This document shows positions 24,059-38,300 of a stretch of DNA of 64,000 nt, piece by piece. The notes beneath the pieces are model-generated. The model was not told the DNA's origin and did no database searches. It saw only the letters and a list, made by a program, of their open reading frames with translations. Source of the DNA: Ulva prolifera (Eukaryota > Chlorophyta > Ulvophyceae > Ulvales > Ulvaceae). The DNA is taken from contig CM041202.1 in assembly GCA_023078555.1 (NCBI GenBank), positions 5,008,522 to 5,072,521 on the forward strand, read 5' to 3'. Numbering within the stretch: position 1 is the first letter of the stretch; the number at the start of each line of letters is the position of its first letter. The position numbers and the translations under genes are program-made.

Positions 24059-27000
24059 TCACCACTCGCTAGACGAGCTGCTTGTTTCGCCCACATGCCT
24101 ACGTGTGTCCATCAAGCAAGCGCCATGGCGGGCATCATATTCGATGTACCGCTGGATTTCGTCTGGGTGCACGGATGCCTTCTGTGCTTTGCATGCCGCC
24201 TTGAAGTCACGTAGCTTCACTGCCCGAAGGTCCGTCTCGGTGAGACCACTCACTGCAATTGGCGTCACTCAACAAATTCGTACAAACCCCGTTGCATGCA
24301 CTAGGCCTTAGGGCATAATACATACTGCGCACCTTGATGCACGCCGCATCATGGTCTTCATCGAGATAATATGGAAAGGCACTGGGATGCTGCAACGTGC
24401 GGGCTGATATGCCAAACTCGAATCAGGCGGCACATGGTCTTTGGAACCCGTAGCCAGGGTAGCTTGTGCAGGAAGGACAAGTCCATTGGCACGCGACGTT
24501 GCGTGAAAGATCACTTGAGCAGACTTTGAGGTAGCAACATCCAAAACGCACAGACTAGCACCAGCTCAACACTCAAGACATAACACCAGCTCGACGACCC
24601 AAACGCAGCTCTCCCCATTGCTCTACCACAGCCAACACAAGCATGTCGGAAGGGGGACGCGGAGCAGCAGCACACCGTCACTACCTCGCAGGTGGATGAC
24701 CTCTCGCACGGGGCCTTGACACGCCTCCTGGATCAAGTTCTTCATGTCTGCACCTGAGTAGCCGTCGGTCTTCTGGACAACCTTGCTGATGTCGTCTGTG
24801 GAGAGGTCTGTCTTCACCTTGCCCTGTGGATAAAACTGCCGCTGCAACATTGCCGAGCGCGCGGTGGCACATGGCAGGGAGACGTACAGCTGCTTTGGCA
24901 TGCGCCGCCTACATGCATCGCAGACACTCAGGTCTCAGCCACACTCCAGTGCATTGCCGAGCATTGTAAACCCCATTGCCTTCATGGTCAAAATGAACAT
25001 GCATACAAGCTACCTGGATTCACTACATACACATATGCTGTGAGATTGGCAGCATCGGCATATATGTACAAGTTTCTACACCGGCGCACACAACAACTAT
25101 CCGTGATTGCTGGGTTGTCGGCTTCTTGGGCAGGCATCGTGTACTAGCTGTACCCAAGAGCAGGTCTGAATCTGAAGGAGCGGCAGCTCGACACACCGAG
25201 CAGCTTCATCAAGCTCTTCAGGGCGATTGGTCGCGCCCACAAGGAGAACTCGGCTGCCCTCTGAAAGTCCACAGCCTTCCGTCTGCACCATGAGCTCTGT
25301 CTTCAGGCGCCGGCTTGCTTCGTGCTCCCCTGCAGCAAGCCGTGGCCATGGGAAAGTGGCTTCTGTTCTCATGCATGGGCAGGGGCATTTGCAGCCACAT
25401 GTACCCAGAGCCTTCTCACAGATTCAATCACGATCGAGTCGGCACTGAGATACCCAAATCCCAGCCATATTGAGATGCCGTTACACCGGATCACATGCCC
25501 TTATCGGCATGATCCAAAACGTTGCTTTTGGTTTCATTGCCTGATTGTATGATTTGGTGTTCTGCCATGCAATGGCCCGAGTCCTTGTACTGTTTGTTTT
25601 CAGCATGATACTTGATCGTCGAGTGTTCTGGTCCCGATTTCAGTAGCAAGGCTGAGTCAAAATCTGTTACGACCGTGTTTTGAGCAGTCGTTCAAGGCCT
25701 CAGATGCATTTTGGCTGCTGTGCATGCGTGACAGTAGTACATGCAGCCATGATCTGCTCGAGCTCCACACACCCATGCAACTTGAATCATGTTGACCCTC
25801 TAGCAAGAGCTATGGCGCATGTACAGCCCTGTACTCAAATTGTCTCTAGATGTACTCAACTTTGTCAGGTTCCACTTTCGGGCCGCACAGTCGCACCCTG
25901 TCGGAACAAGCATCAGACTGCAGACCTGTCTACTTGTGGCTGCAGACAAACACAAGCACGCACACCAATTATCTAAAGCCATCCATCTGGATAGTTCATG
26001 ATGTATTGTAAAATGCTGCAATGCAGTGTCATTGCATTGTGCATGCTGAAGAGCACTTGGTTTCGATCATTCTCCATTCGGAAGATAAATTTCGATGAGC
26101 CAACTGCGGCAAGCCCTGAGGCCATTGCTCTGTGGTCAATATTCTAGAAACCAGAATGAAGATCGCATGGTGCTGCAGAGCGAAAAGCCCTCATTGTTCA
26201 ATGTAGTTCTCGAATTGTAGCACACTCACCATACAGGATGCAAACCCACGTCTCGCCATTTAACTACCGAAAGCGCACCTTCTGACTTGCGGGCGGTCAA
26301 CACTGAGTCAACCTCGTCAATGAAGATGACACTAGGGGACGCAGCCTTCGCTACGGTAAACAGCGCCTTGACCAGCTTTTCGCTCTCCCCAATCCACTTG
26401 CTTGTGAGGCTGCTCGCGCTGATGTTGAAGAACGTTGCATCAATGTTGCAAGCAATCGCCTTGCCGATGAGGGTTTTACCTGCAACCACAAACAGTTCGA
26501 GCGGATACGCTTACGCTTGCGTGTATGTGGACGGACTTATGGTTTTGCCGCTGCTGGCTCTGTTGGAGTTGTGAAGACACAACAGTGTGATTCACCGTGA
26601 CTGTGATATGTACCTGCCAAGCAGCGTCGCTTGATCAGGCTTTCTAAGTCTCCGTCCGGTCCACAGTGCTGCAACGTGTGATAGTGCGGCATTCGGTGGA
26701 CGCTCAGCTCCATGCAACGAGACCGGTTGCAGGGCTAAGGATGATGTGGCCATTTCCCACTAGATGCACATTGCGCAGGGTCAACGCTACTGAATCAGTG
26801 TTCTTAATTTGGCCGATAGATCGCTTATAGGGCTGGCCCCGCGGGGTATATTGGGTTCCATACACCCTGGGTATTAAAGTATAGGATAAAGGTATAATGA
26901 ACGTTTTCGATTACCGTACTAAATCAAGTCCATCAACAAAATAGGCAGCGTAACATGGGGTTTAGGTCTAATAAATCAAAGCATTTGTTGGGCCAGTCAC

Positions 27001-29256
27001 GCCGGAAACTACTGATTATATATCAGTAGCTGGGTACCTAAAAAACTCAGCGTTATGCGTTACATCATGATGTCGATGTACATAAATTTGTACGGTATAG
27101 AGACGCACGTACACAACACCCAGAGACGGTCACATATAGGACATAATTCATTACGATTGATGCACGAGGGCTCACTTGACTTCGTAGCTGGTTTTTAGAC
27201 CTGAGGTGCGCGAATTGTGCCCTGAGTGTGTGGTCATTCGTATGACACTTCGACGGGCTGCAGCGCTGACAACCTTGCCCGCAAGACTGCACACTAACTT
27301 GAATGCGTGTGTGTGGACACTTGGGTCTTCGACAACCCTCAGCCTGGTCCAAGCCGATCCAGGCTTCGTTGTGGACGCCTGGACTGTCAGTATGTTCCGC
27401 ACAGCTTCCTAAGACGACAAAGACACATTGTTCAACTGAATTGCGGACTGCGGATCGATTAACCTCCTCTGTGCATCCCTCACAACTAGCACGGATGTTT
27501 GTGTCTGATGTCACAGTAACGAATCGAGTTGCCTCAAGTACAGATATACAGATATTTAAGGCGCTAGCAGGCTCCTGAGTCCCACTATACCCCCATTGTT
27601 GCGGGGAATACTATTCTGCAAGGGTATATCGCAGCCTGAATTTACCCCTCTAAAGGGTATACCGACCAGTGCTCTACATGCCAATCGGTTTCCCGACAAA
27701 TTATGAAAAAACGGGCGAATTACCGGCCACCAAAGTGAGCCGTCGGTTTTCCCGACGACGCGAGGGGTCTTGTGGTGCAAACTGATCGTGTTCCCGCCGA
27801 AATTCGGAAAATCCCGACGGCAAGCGGAGCGAGCTGTTGGTTTTCCGGCTAGGAAAAAATCTAGCTGTAGAGCACTGATACCGACATATCGAGGTTGTAC
27901 CCCTTATTCTGTTGATTTTTAACTTACACCGGTATATATACCCTATACCCACATTACGGTATAAACCTTTATACCGGTATAGGCCAGCCCTACTTAAAAG
28001 CGAAGAAATCAATAATTCAAGTGCGACTAAAGCGATGAAAGCTAATTATGACACCCTCGCTTTCGCAAGCGAAGCGACCAAGAAAGTAATTCGCGCAAGG
28101 TCTTATAGCTTGCTTAGCGATCGCGAAATTGATTCAGCCAGTCGATCATCGCGTAGCTCTTCACTTATTGTGGTTCAAGTTGCTGCATGATACTTGCTAG
28201 CAAAGGCCGTTCGCCCGCCAAAAGCCATGCCACCCAAGAACTATCCAACACGAGGCCGCCCAAGAACTATTCAACACGAGGCCGCCCAAGAACTGTTCAA
28301 CACGAGGCGCCCCTGTAGAAACCGACTAAATTAAACCCATCGACACGTAACGCATAACTCAGGCCTGCAGTGGCATTGAAACACCTCGCTGTGACGCATA
28401 ACGGTGGCCAGATGGGCCGTATCTCCAGGAATATTTCGTACACCCGTAACGCATGGGGCTCCTCACGTCATGTACTGCATGTCGCAGCTCACCGTCTAGC
28501 ACGTTTGCAACAGCTCCGAATAACAACGCGCAATTTGCTCATTCAATCATCCTCCTCATAGAACTGCATCTGTAATGTGTCATCATCGGCCAGCCCCTGG
28601 ACTAGGTACCCCGCTGCACCCCATATGCTATTGCGTCTCGTCCTCGCCAACCTCACAATCTCGCATGAGCTCAAGCATAAACATCTAGATCATAGTGGAC
28701 GTACTCATCGTAATCGTAGTGATCATCACCGTACTGATATTGGTCTACGTCGGCATCATCTCCGAGGCTGTCACTGGGCGACATGTTTGCTAGACACACA
28801 ACTTCACGCTTGGCGACAAAGCAATTTCACTGTGCTAATTGTTGGCATAGAGACTCATCAACTGATGTGTCCTAGCTGCTGCATGTCCCTTACATGTACT
28901 TCGGTGCTAATTTTCAAACACGTGCCGTGTGTCACCGCGCTACAGCGCTGCACCGCTGCTGCAGCAGGTCGCGCGCTCTGCGCACGCGCTTTCGTCATGT
29001 GTAACGCTCAGCTGTACGCCGGGTCTCAAAGAAAAAATAAAACAGCTATAACGCATAACGGTGGCCAAATTGTTGTGCCCCAGATATATTTTGTACACAA
29101 TAACGCTGGCCTCGATGTCGATGGGTTTAATTTAGTACGGTATCATAGATGTAGATGTAGATGATGCTGTGAATGCTGAGAACACGATCGCAGAGCATCA
29201 GCCTGCAACAGACGAAGCCGGGCCATCTGAGAAACGCGCAAAACTGAACATGACAG

Positions 29257-29300
<44 letters not shown>

Positions 29301-32300
29301 TTGTCTGAAGCATTTGACACTAATGGAACTGTGCTGGCTCAGCCTTCTTGTATGAAGTGCACGATCTACGACACCCAGCTAGGCATATGTTCGAGTCTCA
29401 TGCTTAACAAGCACACTCTCAACTCTTGCCTAGTGAGCAAAGGGCATGTAAAGGCTGTGCGCCAGTCGGAAGCGGCTGTGACAGCCGACAAAGTGCAATG
29501 TACATGCCTTCTTGCCAAGTGTGTTAGTCTTGCAAAGGGCCAACGTTACGAATTCACAGATGGCGATCGGCGACGCATCCTCTTACTTATCTGATGTGCT
29601 TTCAACCGGGGATATGTGCATGGCATTAGCTGGTAGCCAAAAACTACAACCAGAAGCTCAATCAATTTGCTGCTGTCCACCAAGCAGGGTTGGGTCGGGA
29701 TCAATCCCCCGATGTCGGGATTTGCAAATCGAGCCCGACAAATCGGGAACTTTAGGCTAGATCCGAATAAGCAAATTGAATATTTAGGGATGTCTACAAC
29801 TGGACGCATTTCAGTTGAGCTGCCCAAAGTAAAGAAACTCACAGGAACTGAGGCAGGCTACAACACGTCAGACATAGAGATGTTGGCAGTTGTGTACGCC
29901 TTGCGCGAATGGCGATGTTACCTGGAAGGCACTACAGAGCCTTTTGTGATCGAGACCGATCACCAGCCCAACACTTCCGTGGATACGTCAACTAATCCGC
30001 ATACTCTGAAACGTCGTGCGCGCTGGTTATACGAGTCTTCGGCATATAACTATGTGTGGAAGTACCGACCGGGCGCTACAAACGTAGCGGATCCGCTGTC
30101 ACGTTCACCTAGTCATTTCGCGTTGCTGCAGATGGGTGGTCAGTATGTCCAGCAACTGGATTCCACTACGTCTTTCAATGCTCGGGGTTGCACCTGGCTG
30201 TACTTCCCGGGTACGGTCCGCGAGTCACGTCCTTCGACGGGGGGGAGCAACGGCCGGCATGTTAGAATGAATGCAGTAATACACGCGGCCAGTAATACAC
30301 GCGGCCAGTAATACACGCGGGCCATGGTGTAGCACAATCAATCAAAGGCTGTTTAGTCAATGATCTCATAAGTCGCTGCCAGAAGGGCTGCGCTAAGATG
30401 CTGCGTGACAACAGGCCACGCTTAGACAAGCTGGGCCTTGTACGGCGGGACGATGGGCTATACTAGACTAAGACAGACCAGTTGTATATTCCGAATGTAG
30501 ATACATTGCGGAATGAGTGTATAGACGTGCTGCATTCGCCTCCACACTGTGGGCACTACGGTGTTGCGCGCACAATATACAAAGTACGGCAGGTGTTCCA
30601 CTGGGAATGCATTAGCAAAGACGTTGCTACATTCATCAAGAACTGCGATTCTTGCCAGCGGGTAAAAGCCTCAACACAGAAGCCACAGGGCTTGCTGAGT
30701 CCCCTGCCTATTCCAGGTCGCAGTTGGAAGCCTGTGTCCATGGATCTGATCACAGACTTGCCACGCACGCAAAAAGGTTACGATACAATCGTTGTCTTTG
30801 TCGACCGTCTCACTAAGATGGTACACCTTGCGCTATCCACGAAGACAGTCACGTCCCGTGGTCTCGTTCAGCTGTTCGAGGAGCATGTTTGGAAACTGCA
30901 TGGCGTGCCTACCGACATGGTCTCCGATCGTGACGTACGTGTGCAAAGTGAGTTCTGGCGATTGATGTGTGAATATTTCGGTATCGAGCACAACAAGACT
31001 TCTAGCCATCATCCGCAGTCGGATGGGCAAACAGAAAATGCGAATGGCGTCCTCGAGGACACCTTAAGGCATTTTGTCAACAGCACGCAGACAGATTGGG
31101 ACTCTTTATTGCCAGTTGCTGAATTGGCTATGAACAGCGCATTCAATAGCACGATCAAGAACACGCCTTTTAAGCTGAATTTCGGGCAAGACCCAGACAC
31201 CCCAGTCGCACTGTACCTGCGCGGTGTTAATCTCGAAGTAAACAGGTTCGTGGGCAAATGGTCAGAGCAACTGCAGCATGCGAAAGAGTGCATCAGAGCA
31301 GCCCAGTCTAGGCAGAAATCTGCTGCTGACCGACGCAGGAGGCCAGCCGAGCCCCTGGAGGTCGGAGATCAAGTGTTGATCAGTATCAAACACTTTCGGA
31401 TCGATAAAGGGCTTAAGCTTAAGCTCGCTCCGCGTTATTTAGGCCCCTTCCGTATCACGGAGGTCATAGGCACGCACAGGCTAAGCTACCGAGTGCATCT
31501 GCCCGCGCCATTGCACAAGAAACATAACGTGTTTCACGTGTCGTCACTGAAAAGATTCCACAGCGATGGGTCATATCAGCCTCCTGTCGTTCCTAAAGTA
31601 ACAGGAGACGATCATGAGCGGACGGTGGATTACATCTCTGAGACCAGGGACACTCCACGGCGACAGTATAAAGTGCATTGGATAGGCGGTGGCTACGGCT
31701 GGCACGACGCCATGCTGATGCACGGTTGCGAAGCACAGATTCGGGAATTCTGGCGTTCACGCTCAGAATCTCTTCCTGATGACGCTTTACCGTTAAGCAC
31801 AGACGAGCTGTCCCAATTGCTTGAGGGCAAGCAAGCTTAGCGGGGAGCACTGTGACGATACGTCACAGACATGCATGGAGATGCATAAGAGTGTTCCGGA
31901 AGCATCCGGAATGACCCCCACGTCAGCGCATGAGCTCATGCGCGGGTCTCTGTTAACAGTGGTCGCCAGACCGTCTTGATTATGCAAGACGAGCTATCGC
32001 AAACATCCTGGATATGTCTGCTGCAGTAGATGTAGCTCCTGAGCGAGCTCCTAGCTACTGTAGCGAGAGCTCTGCCGGATTAACGCAATGGGAGTCTCTG
32101 GTGTGTACGGGGATCAGTGCGCTGAGCGGAGCGCACTGTGGCCGGTGTCGTACACAGGCTGCTTACAGTATATAAGCAGCTGGACCTTAAAGGGTGAACA
32201 ACAGATCTCATACTCCATGACTCTGGACTTGACAGTCTTTACAGTGGTATCGGTGAATATATTTGATGCCATAAATTTGATGCCAATGAAGCGAGAACAC

Positions 32301-35300
32301 ATCATCATAGCGCTGTACTTGTAGTATTGCATGAGTTGTGATGGATTAATGAGCATCATTCACTGATGGAATTGCTATGACGGGCTGTTCGGATCTGTCC
32401 AATCATCTGATCACAACAGTACTCCACAATGCAATCCGGTGGGTACAAAGCCACCTGATTAATACTTAGCGATTGCTTCTGCATATACATATGTGTGTGT
32501 AATCCAAGAGAGAGCTGACACACTTGTGGGATGATACAAAGAACCCAGGTCCAATTCTGATCACGATTGCGATGGCATTTCGATCGTCCGACATACTAAA
32601 TGCGCTAAGAGACACCAGAGACATGAATTCTTCATCGATTGCTACCCTCTCATGGTCGTGCGTAGCCTCACAGACTTCTGATGCCGCGATTACTTGCCGC
32701 GGCCACGGGCCTGAACCAACAAATCTATCTCGAAAGACTTCTTTGAAGCATACCGTATCTTTCGAATGCGCTCCTGATTTCTTTGTCGGTTCGCCAGATG
32801 AGTGAGCCTTGTACTTGTTCGTGCTAGCTCCTTGACGAGACCATGAGCAGTACTTGCACAGGGGGGTCTGCACTCGGGCCATGCACACGTCCACCGGGAA
32901 CGCGAGCAGCTCAGACATCGCCCAGGGCCCTGGGCGGTGTCTATAAACTCACAATAACATACTGAATGCACACAGGCGGTCGTCTCAAGTCACTGGGCGA
33001 AAGCGGCCCTTTTGTCGAAAAATGTATGCATGCCTGGGCAGAATGACCCATTTCGCCCAGGGAGCGCCCACAGCGCCCAGTGCATGCCCAGCATACGCCC
33101 AGTGAGCCTAGGACACCCTTATAATGTATATATCCAATGTTGGGACGATCATTTTTATGTTATTGATTGCTGTGGCAGGCTGATCAAGCGGCGGTCCACC
33201 TGATGAAGGTCATTGTATCGACACCATATGGATGCAGCTGGCCTGCTTGATCAAGCTGACATGTTCATCATGAATTAAAGAATCATGTAGTTGCATCTAG
33301 TTGTTTTGCAATCAATGTCACATCTGAAGGCATTCAGGTTGTATGCTGATTGCGTGGTAGCATTGTGCAAGAGACAGAAAACCGAAGCAGTTGACTGTAT
33401 ACTGCTGTGAAGAACAGTGCAATCAAATGTGTAGACGAGACGAACTTAGCCTGCGCTCTGCATCACTGTCAAGGGGAATCTGCACTGCATCGGAGGTGTA
33501 GGATAGCCAGAATGCGTTACGCACAGACTCTTTGGCTCTGTGACCTGCCACATTACGCTCACTGATGACATCACGATTGTCCACGAATCATTCACGTAAA
33601 TTGGTGCTGGTTGAACAGCGATCAGACATTGCGTAGTCGGCAGTGCTGAATAAAATTTGCGTGAACGCAAATGCTGTCGCGATCGTCACAGCCAGACTCG
33701 CAGCTGTTCCGTGTTTTCCAGAACGCAGTATGGAAACTGATGTACACAGGCGAAAATGTTGACTGCAATTGTGAGATCGCGCAAGGATCGTTCTCGCGCA
33801 AGGTTCGTTCGATTAGCCGGTGTACGGCAGCATACTTTCAATCTCTGTGACGGAGGAACGCTGCTGCCTGTCCCACCTGTGCTAGTAATCCTGAGCGACC
33901 TAGGGCTGGTGATTGCTGGTGATTTGTCGTATGTATATGAATTTGTTGTGGTCGATTATAATGCTGTTTGCGTCTTTGCAAACTCACAAGGTGTAGAAAC
34001 TGCACGCAAGTTCCGGCAGAAACACACAGCAATGCCACCACTTACTTAATTTTATTCAATGATTAATCTGCGATAGCTGAGCCGGTCTAGGCCAGCGTGG
34101 TGTCCGTTCTCCGTGACTGTATCACAGACACGTCGGACATACCCGCACGACACCGGTTGATAGGCCACTGAACATCTATGAGACATGTTATAGTGTTTTT
34201 GGGATGTTCTCAACCCACTGTGCTCACTGGGCGTGCGCTGGGCGCCAAATCCACTTCCATGGGCAAAACTGGCATTTTGGCCGAAAACAGGCCTTTCCCT
34301 GGGCACTTTTGTACGTTGAGCCCAGGGACCGCCTGTGTGCAGTCAGTATGTTATTGTGAGTCTATAGACACCGCCCAGGGCCCTGGGCGATGTCTGAGCT
34401 GCTCGCGTTCCCGGTGGACGTGTGCATGGCCCGAGTGCAGACCCCCCTACTTGCACGTGCACGCCATGTCACGAATCGAGTGTAGCGCTCACACAGTCTA
34501 TGAGGGCAAATCGAGCTTTAAAATATTGCGCAAGCCTGCGTCGCTGAGCACCTTTGGTCGGTTATCGGTCCACGGCGAGCTACGTCGCACACAAAAACGT
34601 CCACATATGCATGTCGAGTTTTTTCGACAGGAAAACTTGCCACAATCCGCAAACATGTTTATGTATCATATGACACCTCAATAATCGTCAACAGAGTTCA
34701 TTTTAGCACGACGATGACCAAATCGGGGGATTAATCGGATTTTTTTCTCATCGGGCCCGATAAATCCCAATCAGGCCCGACGACCCAAGCCAGCTATCTC
34801 ATACCAAGCACTGGCACGCGGGCAACGCATGCTCTTATACCAAGAGCAGTGCAGACTCTTCGATGATCTCTGTGTTCCCAATGTGCACCATATGCACTGG
34901 ACTGAAGCAGGGGGCTGGGGAATCGCTGAATGCATCGACGAGTTGCTTCATCGGGAGAGCCAATCTGGCTGCACTGGCCCTGGACACACTCCACACGCGT
35001 ATGGGCGTCTCTACAATACAGCTCAGCAAACGCCTCATCATGTTCGCCTCGGACGGCGCTGCCGTGTTACAAGGCAGGCTCAACGGGGTAATTCAGCAAG
35101 TGCGCCAGCAAGTAGCACCGTTCGCCCAGCAAGTAGCACCGTTCGCCCAGCCAATGCACTGCACGGCGCATAGGGTTGACCTCAGTTCCGGCTCGCTAGA
35201 CAAGCACCCAATCATGGAGAACACGAAAGCCCCTCTAGATGGCATGTTCCGGTTCTACAGCCACAGCACGAGTCGTCGAGAGACTCTGACAGCAGCCCAG

Positions 35301-38300
35301 AAAAGAGTGGGAGTGACTGAGCACCAGATTGTCCGCCCATTACCAACAAGGTGGATCTCACAATGCACAGCTCTCGAGTGTTCCCTATTTTTTTGAGCAG
35401 CCTGTGGCGCTGGTAGCGCATGCTGTGGAGGAGGAGCGGGAGGACTTTAATGCAAAGAGCGTTGAACAAATGGCTCGCCTCACTGGTCTGGAGCATTGTC
35501 TCGGCATGGCAATCATGCTGCCCATGCTGAAGCAGCTCAATATTCTCGTCAAGGTGCGCTGATGCGAGCTTGTTCTTTACCACTGGAATGCAGACCGATG
35601 CTGCAATGTTCCGGTGCAAACGCATGCGTACATGTGTAGGTACTGCAGAGCATCGACACCTATGTGCAACACATCCTCGACGCCGTGAGCCACACGATCC
35701 ACTGCATTCGGACTCTCGATATTGACGAGAATTACGCCTTCACTGATTCTGACTTCCTTTGCTTGAACGTGACCAGCACTGACCTCGCAACTGCAGCCAC
35801 AAGCCCCTTTCAGCTTTGCACCAAAGTGGGTTGCGACGCTTCTGTCGTGCACATGCACATCCCTCATTCGGACGCAGTGATGATGTCGGCAAGTCTGAGA
35901 GTGCCTGGGGCTCGCTCATTGCCCGGCCCTGTGGACGCACAAGCGTTCGCACATCTGCTCTGCCATGTCAAAGAGAACGCTGCAGGGGCTGCCCGCGCTC
36001 TCATCGGCGACATGCATGATCAATTCCCTCCGGTCCCTTTGCTGCAAAGTCGCATTACCTATATACTCTCACTATCGGAGGGCCACGGCAGAAGGTGCAG
36101 CCACAATGGCGCTGCAGAAGTGCATCGATCAGCTCAAGCAATACTACAGCACCAACAAGGAGGCTGGCGACACTCCAGTGCAAAGGCTACTCGATGGTCA
36201 AGCACTGGAGGACCAGACAGGAGACTTGAAGCCCTTCGCAAAGGGGGATGCCAATGTGGCCATGGCTACCTGCGGCACAGACGCGGACAAGACCATTGCT
36301 TTTTGGCGCCTACTGAGCGCCAAGCCTCACATCAGGCTTTCAATCAGCGACTACTTCAAGGTGGGAGAGATCGGCGTGGTGATGGTGGCAGGCTCGGTCG
36401 AGGACGAGCGGGGCTTCTCTTCAATGGACTTCTTGTAGAATAAACGCAGCAATTGTTTAGATATACATTTGGAACTGTGTATGCCGCAAAGCTACAGCGT
36501 TTGTTTATTTTGCAAAACTTTCCGTTCGTAGATGCTTTCAATCTGTGGAAGTCACAAGGCCGATATAGAGCCCCAGAATGAGCGGTTTGAGTTGAACTCC
36601 TAAGCTATAGCATAATTCCAGATTCAGCCCCATCATTGCTTAGTAAGCTATAGATTAGAGATTTTACCATCGGCTACTAAGCGATATTCTCTCATACAAA
36701 ATTAAGAACACTTTTGCTGATACACAGCAAAGTAGCAGCCACGACTACGCAACTGCCTAATGCTAAGCTGTACACAGCATGACCTGCAACAACACGGCTC
36801 TCCATATGCAACAGCGGGTCACGAGGCTCACATTGCACACTCACATGGTGAAAACTCTGACCAGGAACTGGTCAGAAAGTGGTCATAATGTGCATGCAGC
36901 GACATTCTTCTATCTGGACAATAGCAAAGCATAGACTGCAAGCCTGACCCACACTGCACGCCTGATACGCATGCATCCAAAGGCAACAGCATAGACACCC
37001 CTTGCATGCCGGCCGTAAGCCCACCTTTGATGTTGCAGATCACGATCCCAAACAAGTGCGCAAGCATGACACTGGACAGCATGCATGATCCATGGATTAA
37101 TTTCATGTGTATTTTCATGACATCATCATTTATCTATGCAATCTTCCTGTATGTTTGATTTGATTGAAACAAAACTTTGTTCCGGAGTCGCTACAGCCTG
37201 ATTTGCATGTGAGATGCACTCTGAAAAACACATGCATCAAGGTAATTGATTGTCAAACCTGCCGCCATGAAAGGCATGATTTTCATCGTGTTTCAGACAT
37301 GCAATGCTGTTCTCCAGGATTTCATGATTTAAGGAAAGGACAGAGCAAGTGTCAGAAATTCTGAGACCAAACAGTTCCCGCTTTTCCTCAGCGAGCTTCC
37401 TGCCGATGAGCACACACACCTGCGAGCTTGCACAATCAAGCTTCTGACATGTAGACATCGCTTGCGCATCAGGCATGTTGAGCAAGGCGGACAACATCAA
37501 ACCTGCGTATCGCGAAGCACACCTGTTCCTGGTGGCCCAAACAGCAGCAAACCCCGTGCGGGAGTGCGGGCCCCCACAAAAAGGCCAGGATTCTTCATTG
37601 GCCACACAACTAGCTCCTGGATCATCTGCTTTGCTTGATCCTGGCCTGCGATGATTCTGGCCTGTTTCGAGTCGAGAGTCTGATTTTGGTTTATTTTTCG
37701 GCACCTTGTTCAGGAGGGACTACACCAACCCCACCAGACCATGGGCGGCATACCTGCGATATCGTCCCAGTTCACATTTGCGGAGGTCTCCAAAATGTCA
37801 TCACACACCTACATGCCAGAGCAACCTGTGCAACATGGCTGCGCCCACGAAGACAAATCTCGTGCGGGCTGCACGCTGCCACAGCAATGTGATCTCTCCA
37901 CGCTTTGCCTGCCGCAATCTGGGAACACACAGCATTGACGATGTGAGCATCGAGTTTCTGGATGCTCTCAGGCATGCTGCCATCGTGCAGCTGCAGCAGA
38001 GCCCTGGTGCGATCCCCATAGGGACTCTGTTCGTCACCTGCAACCACTCCGAACGGGTCTCTGACTGAAGAATCAGTGTCATACATGTTGGCCCATCCTG
38101 TACCTGGCATCACAGCAGCACCAACATGACCTGCTGAGCATGGTCCGAGGCGGTACCTGATGCATCATTACCACACCGGCTGTTTTTGTTCCCTGCCCCT
38201 ATGTCGTTGCCAGCAGGAGCATTGTTTCGATCTTGTGATTCTTCTGACCTGTGAGGTGGCACAAAACCTGATCGTGCGCAACCGAGCCGCTTCTTCAATG

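Larger units (their letters stand above)
26480..37522 (-). other. 11-kb transposon-filled FIGNL1 intron
   Basis: Donor GTGTGC follows CCAGGAACAG and acceptor GTTTGTGGTTGCAG precedes GTAAAACC; together they restore Thr-Gly-Lys-Thr of Walker A. The interior holds the elements listed separately between 26828 and 36438. The other FIGNL1 introns located are between about 50 and 950 bases. Confidence 0.85.

Noticed and set aside
24623-26489. Separate spastin or katanin gene fragments
   Set aside because: The exons join in phase with those at 37523-38157 into one FIGNL1 AAA domain, and the upstream FVPP region is FIGNL1-specific.
28231-28309. CRISPR-like array
   Set aside because: Three direct 26-bp units with no spacers, in a eukaryotic intron; a simple tandem repeat.
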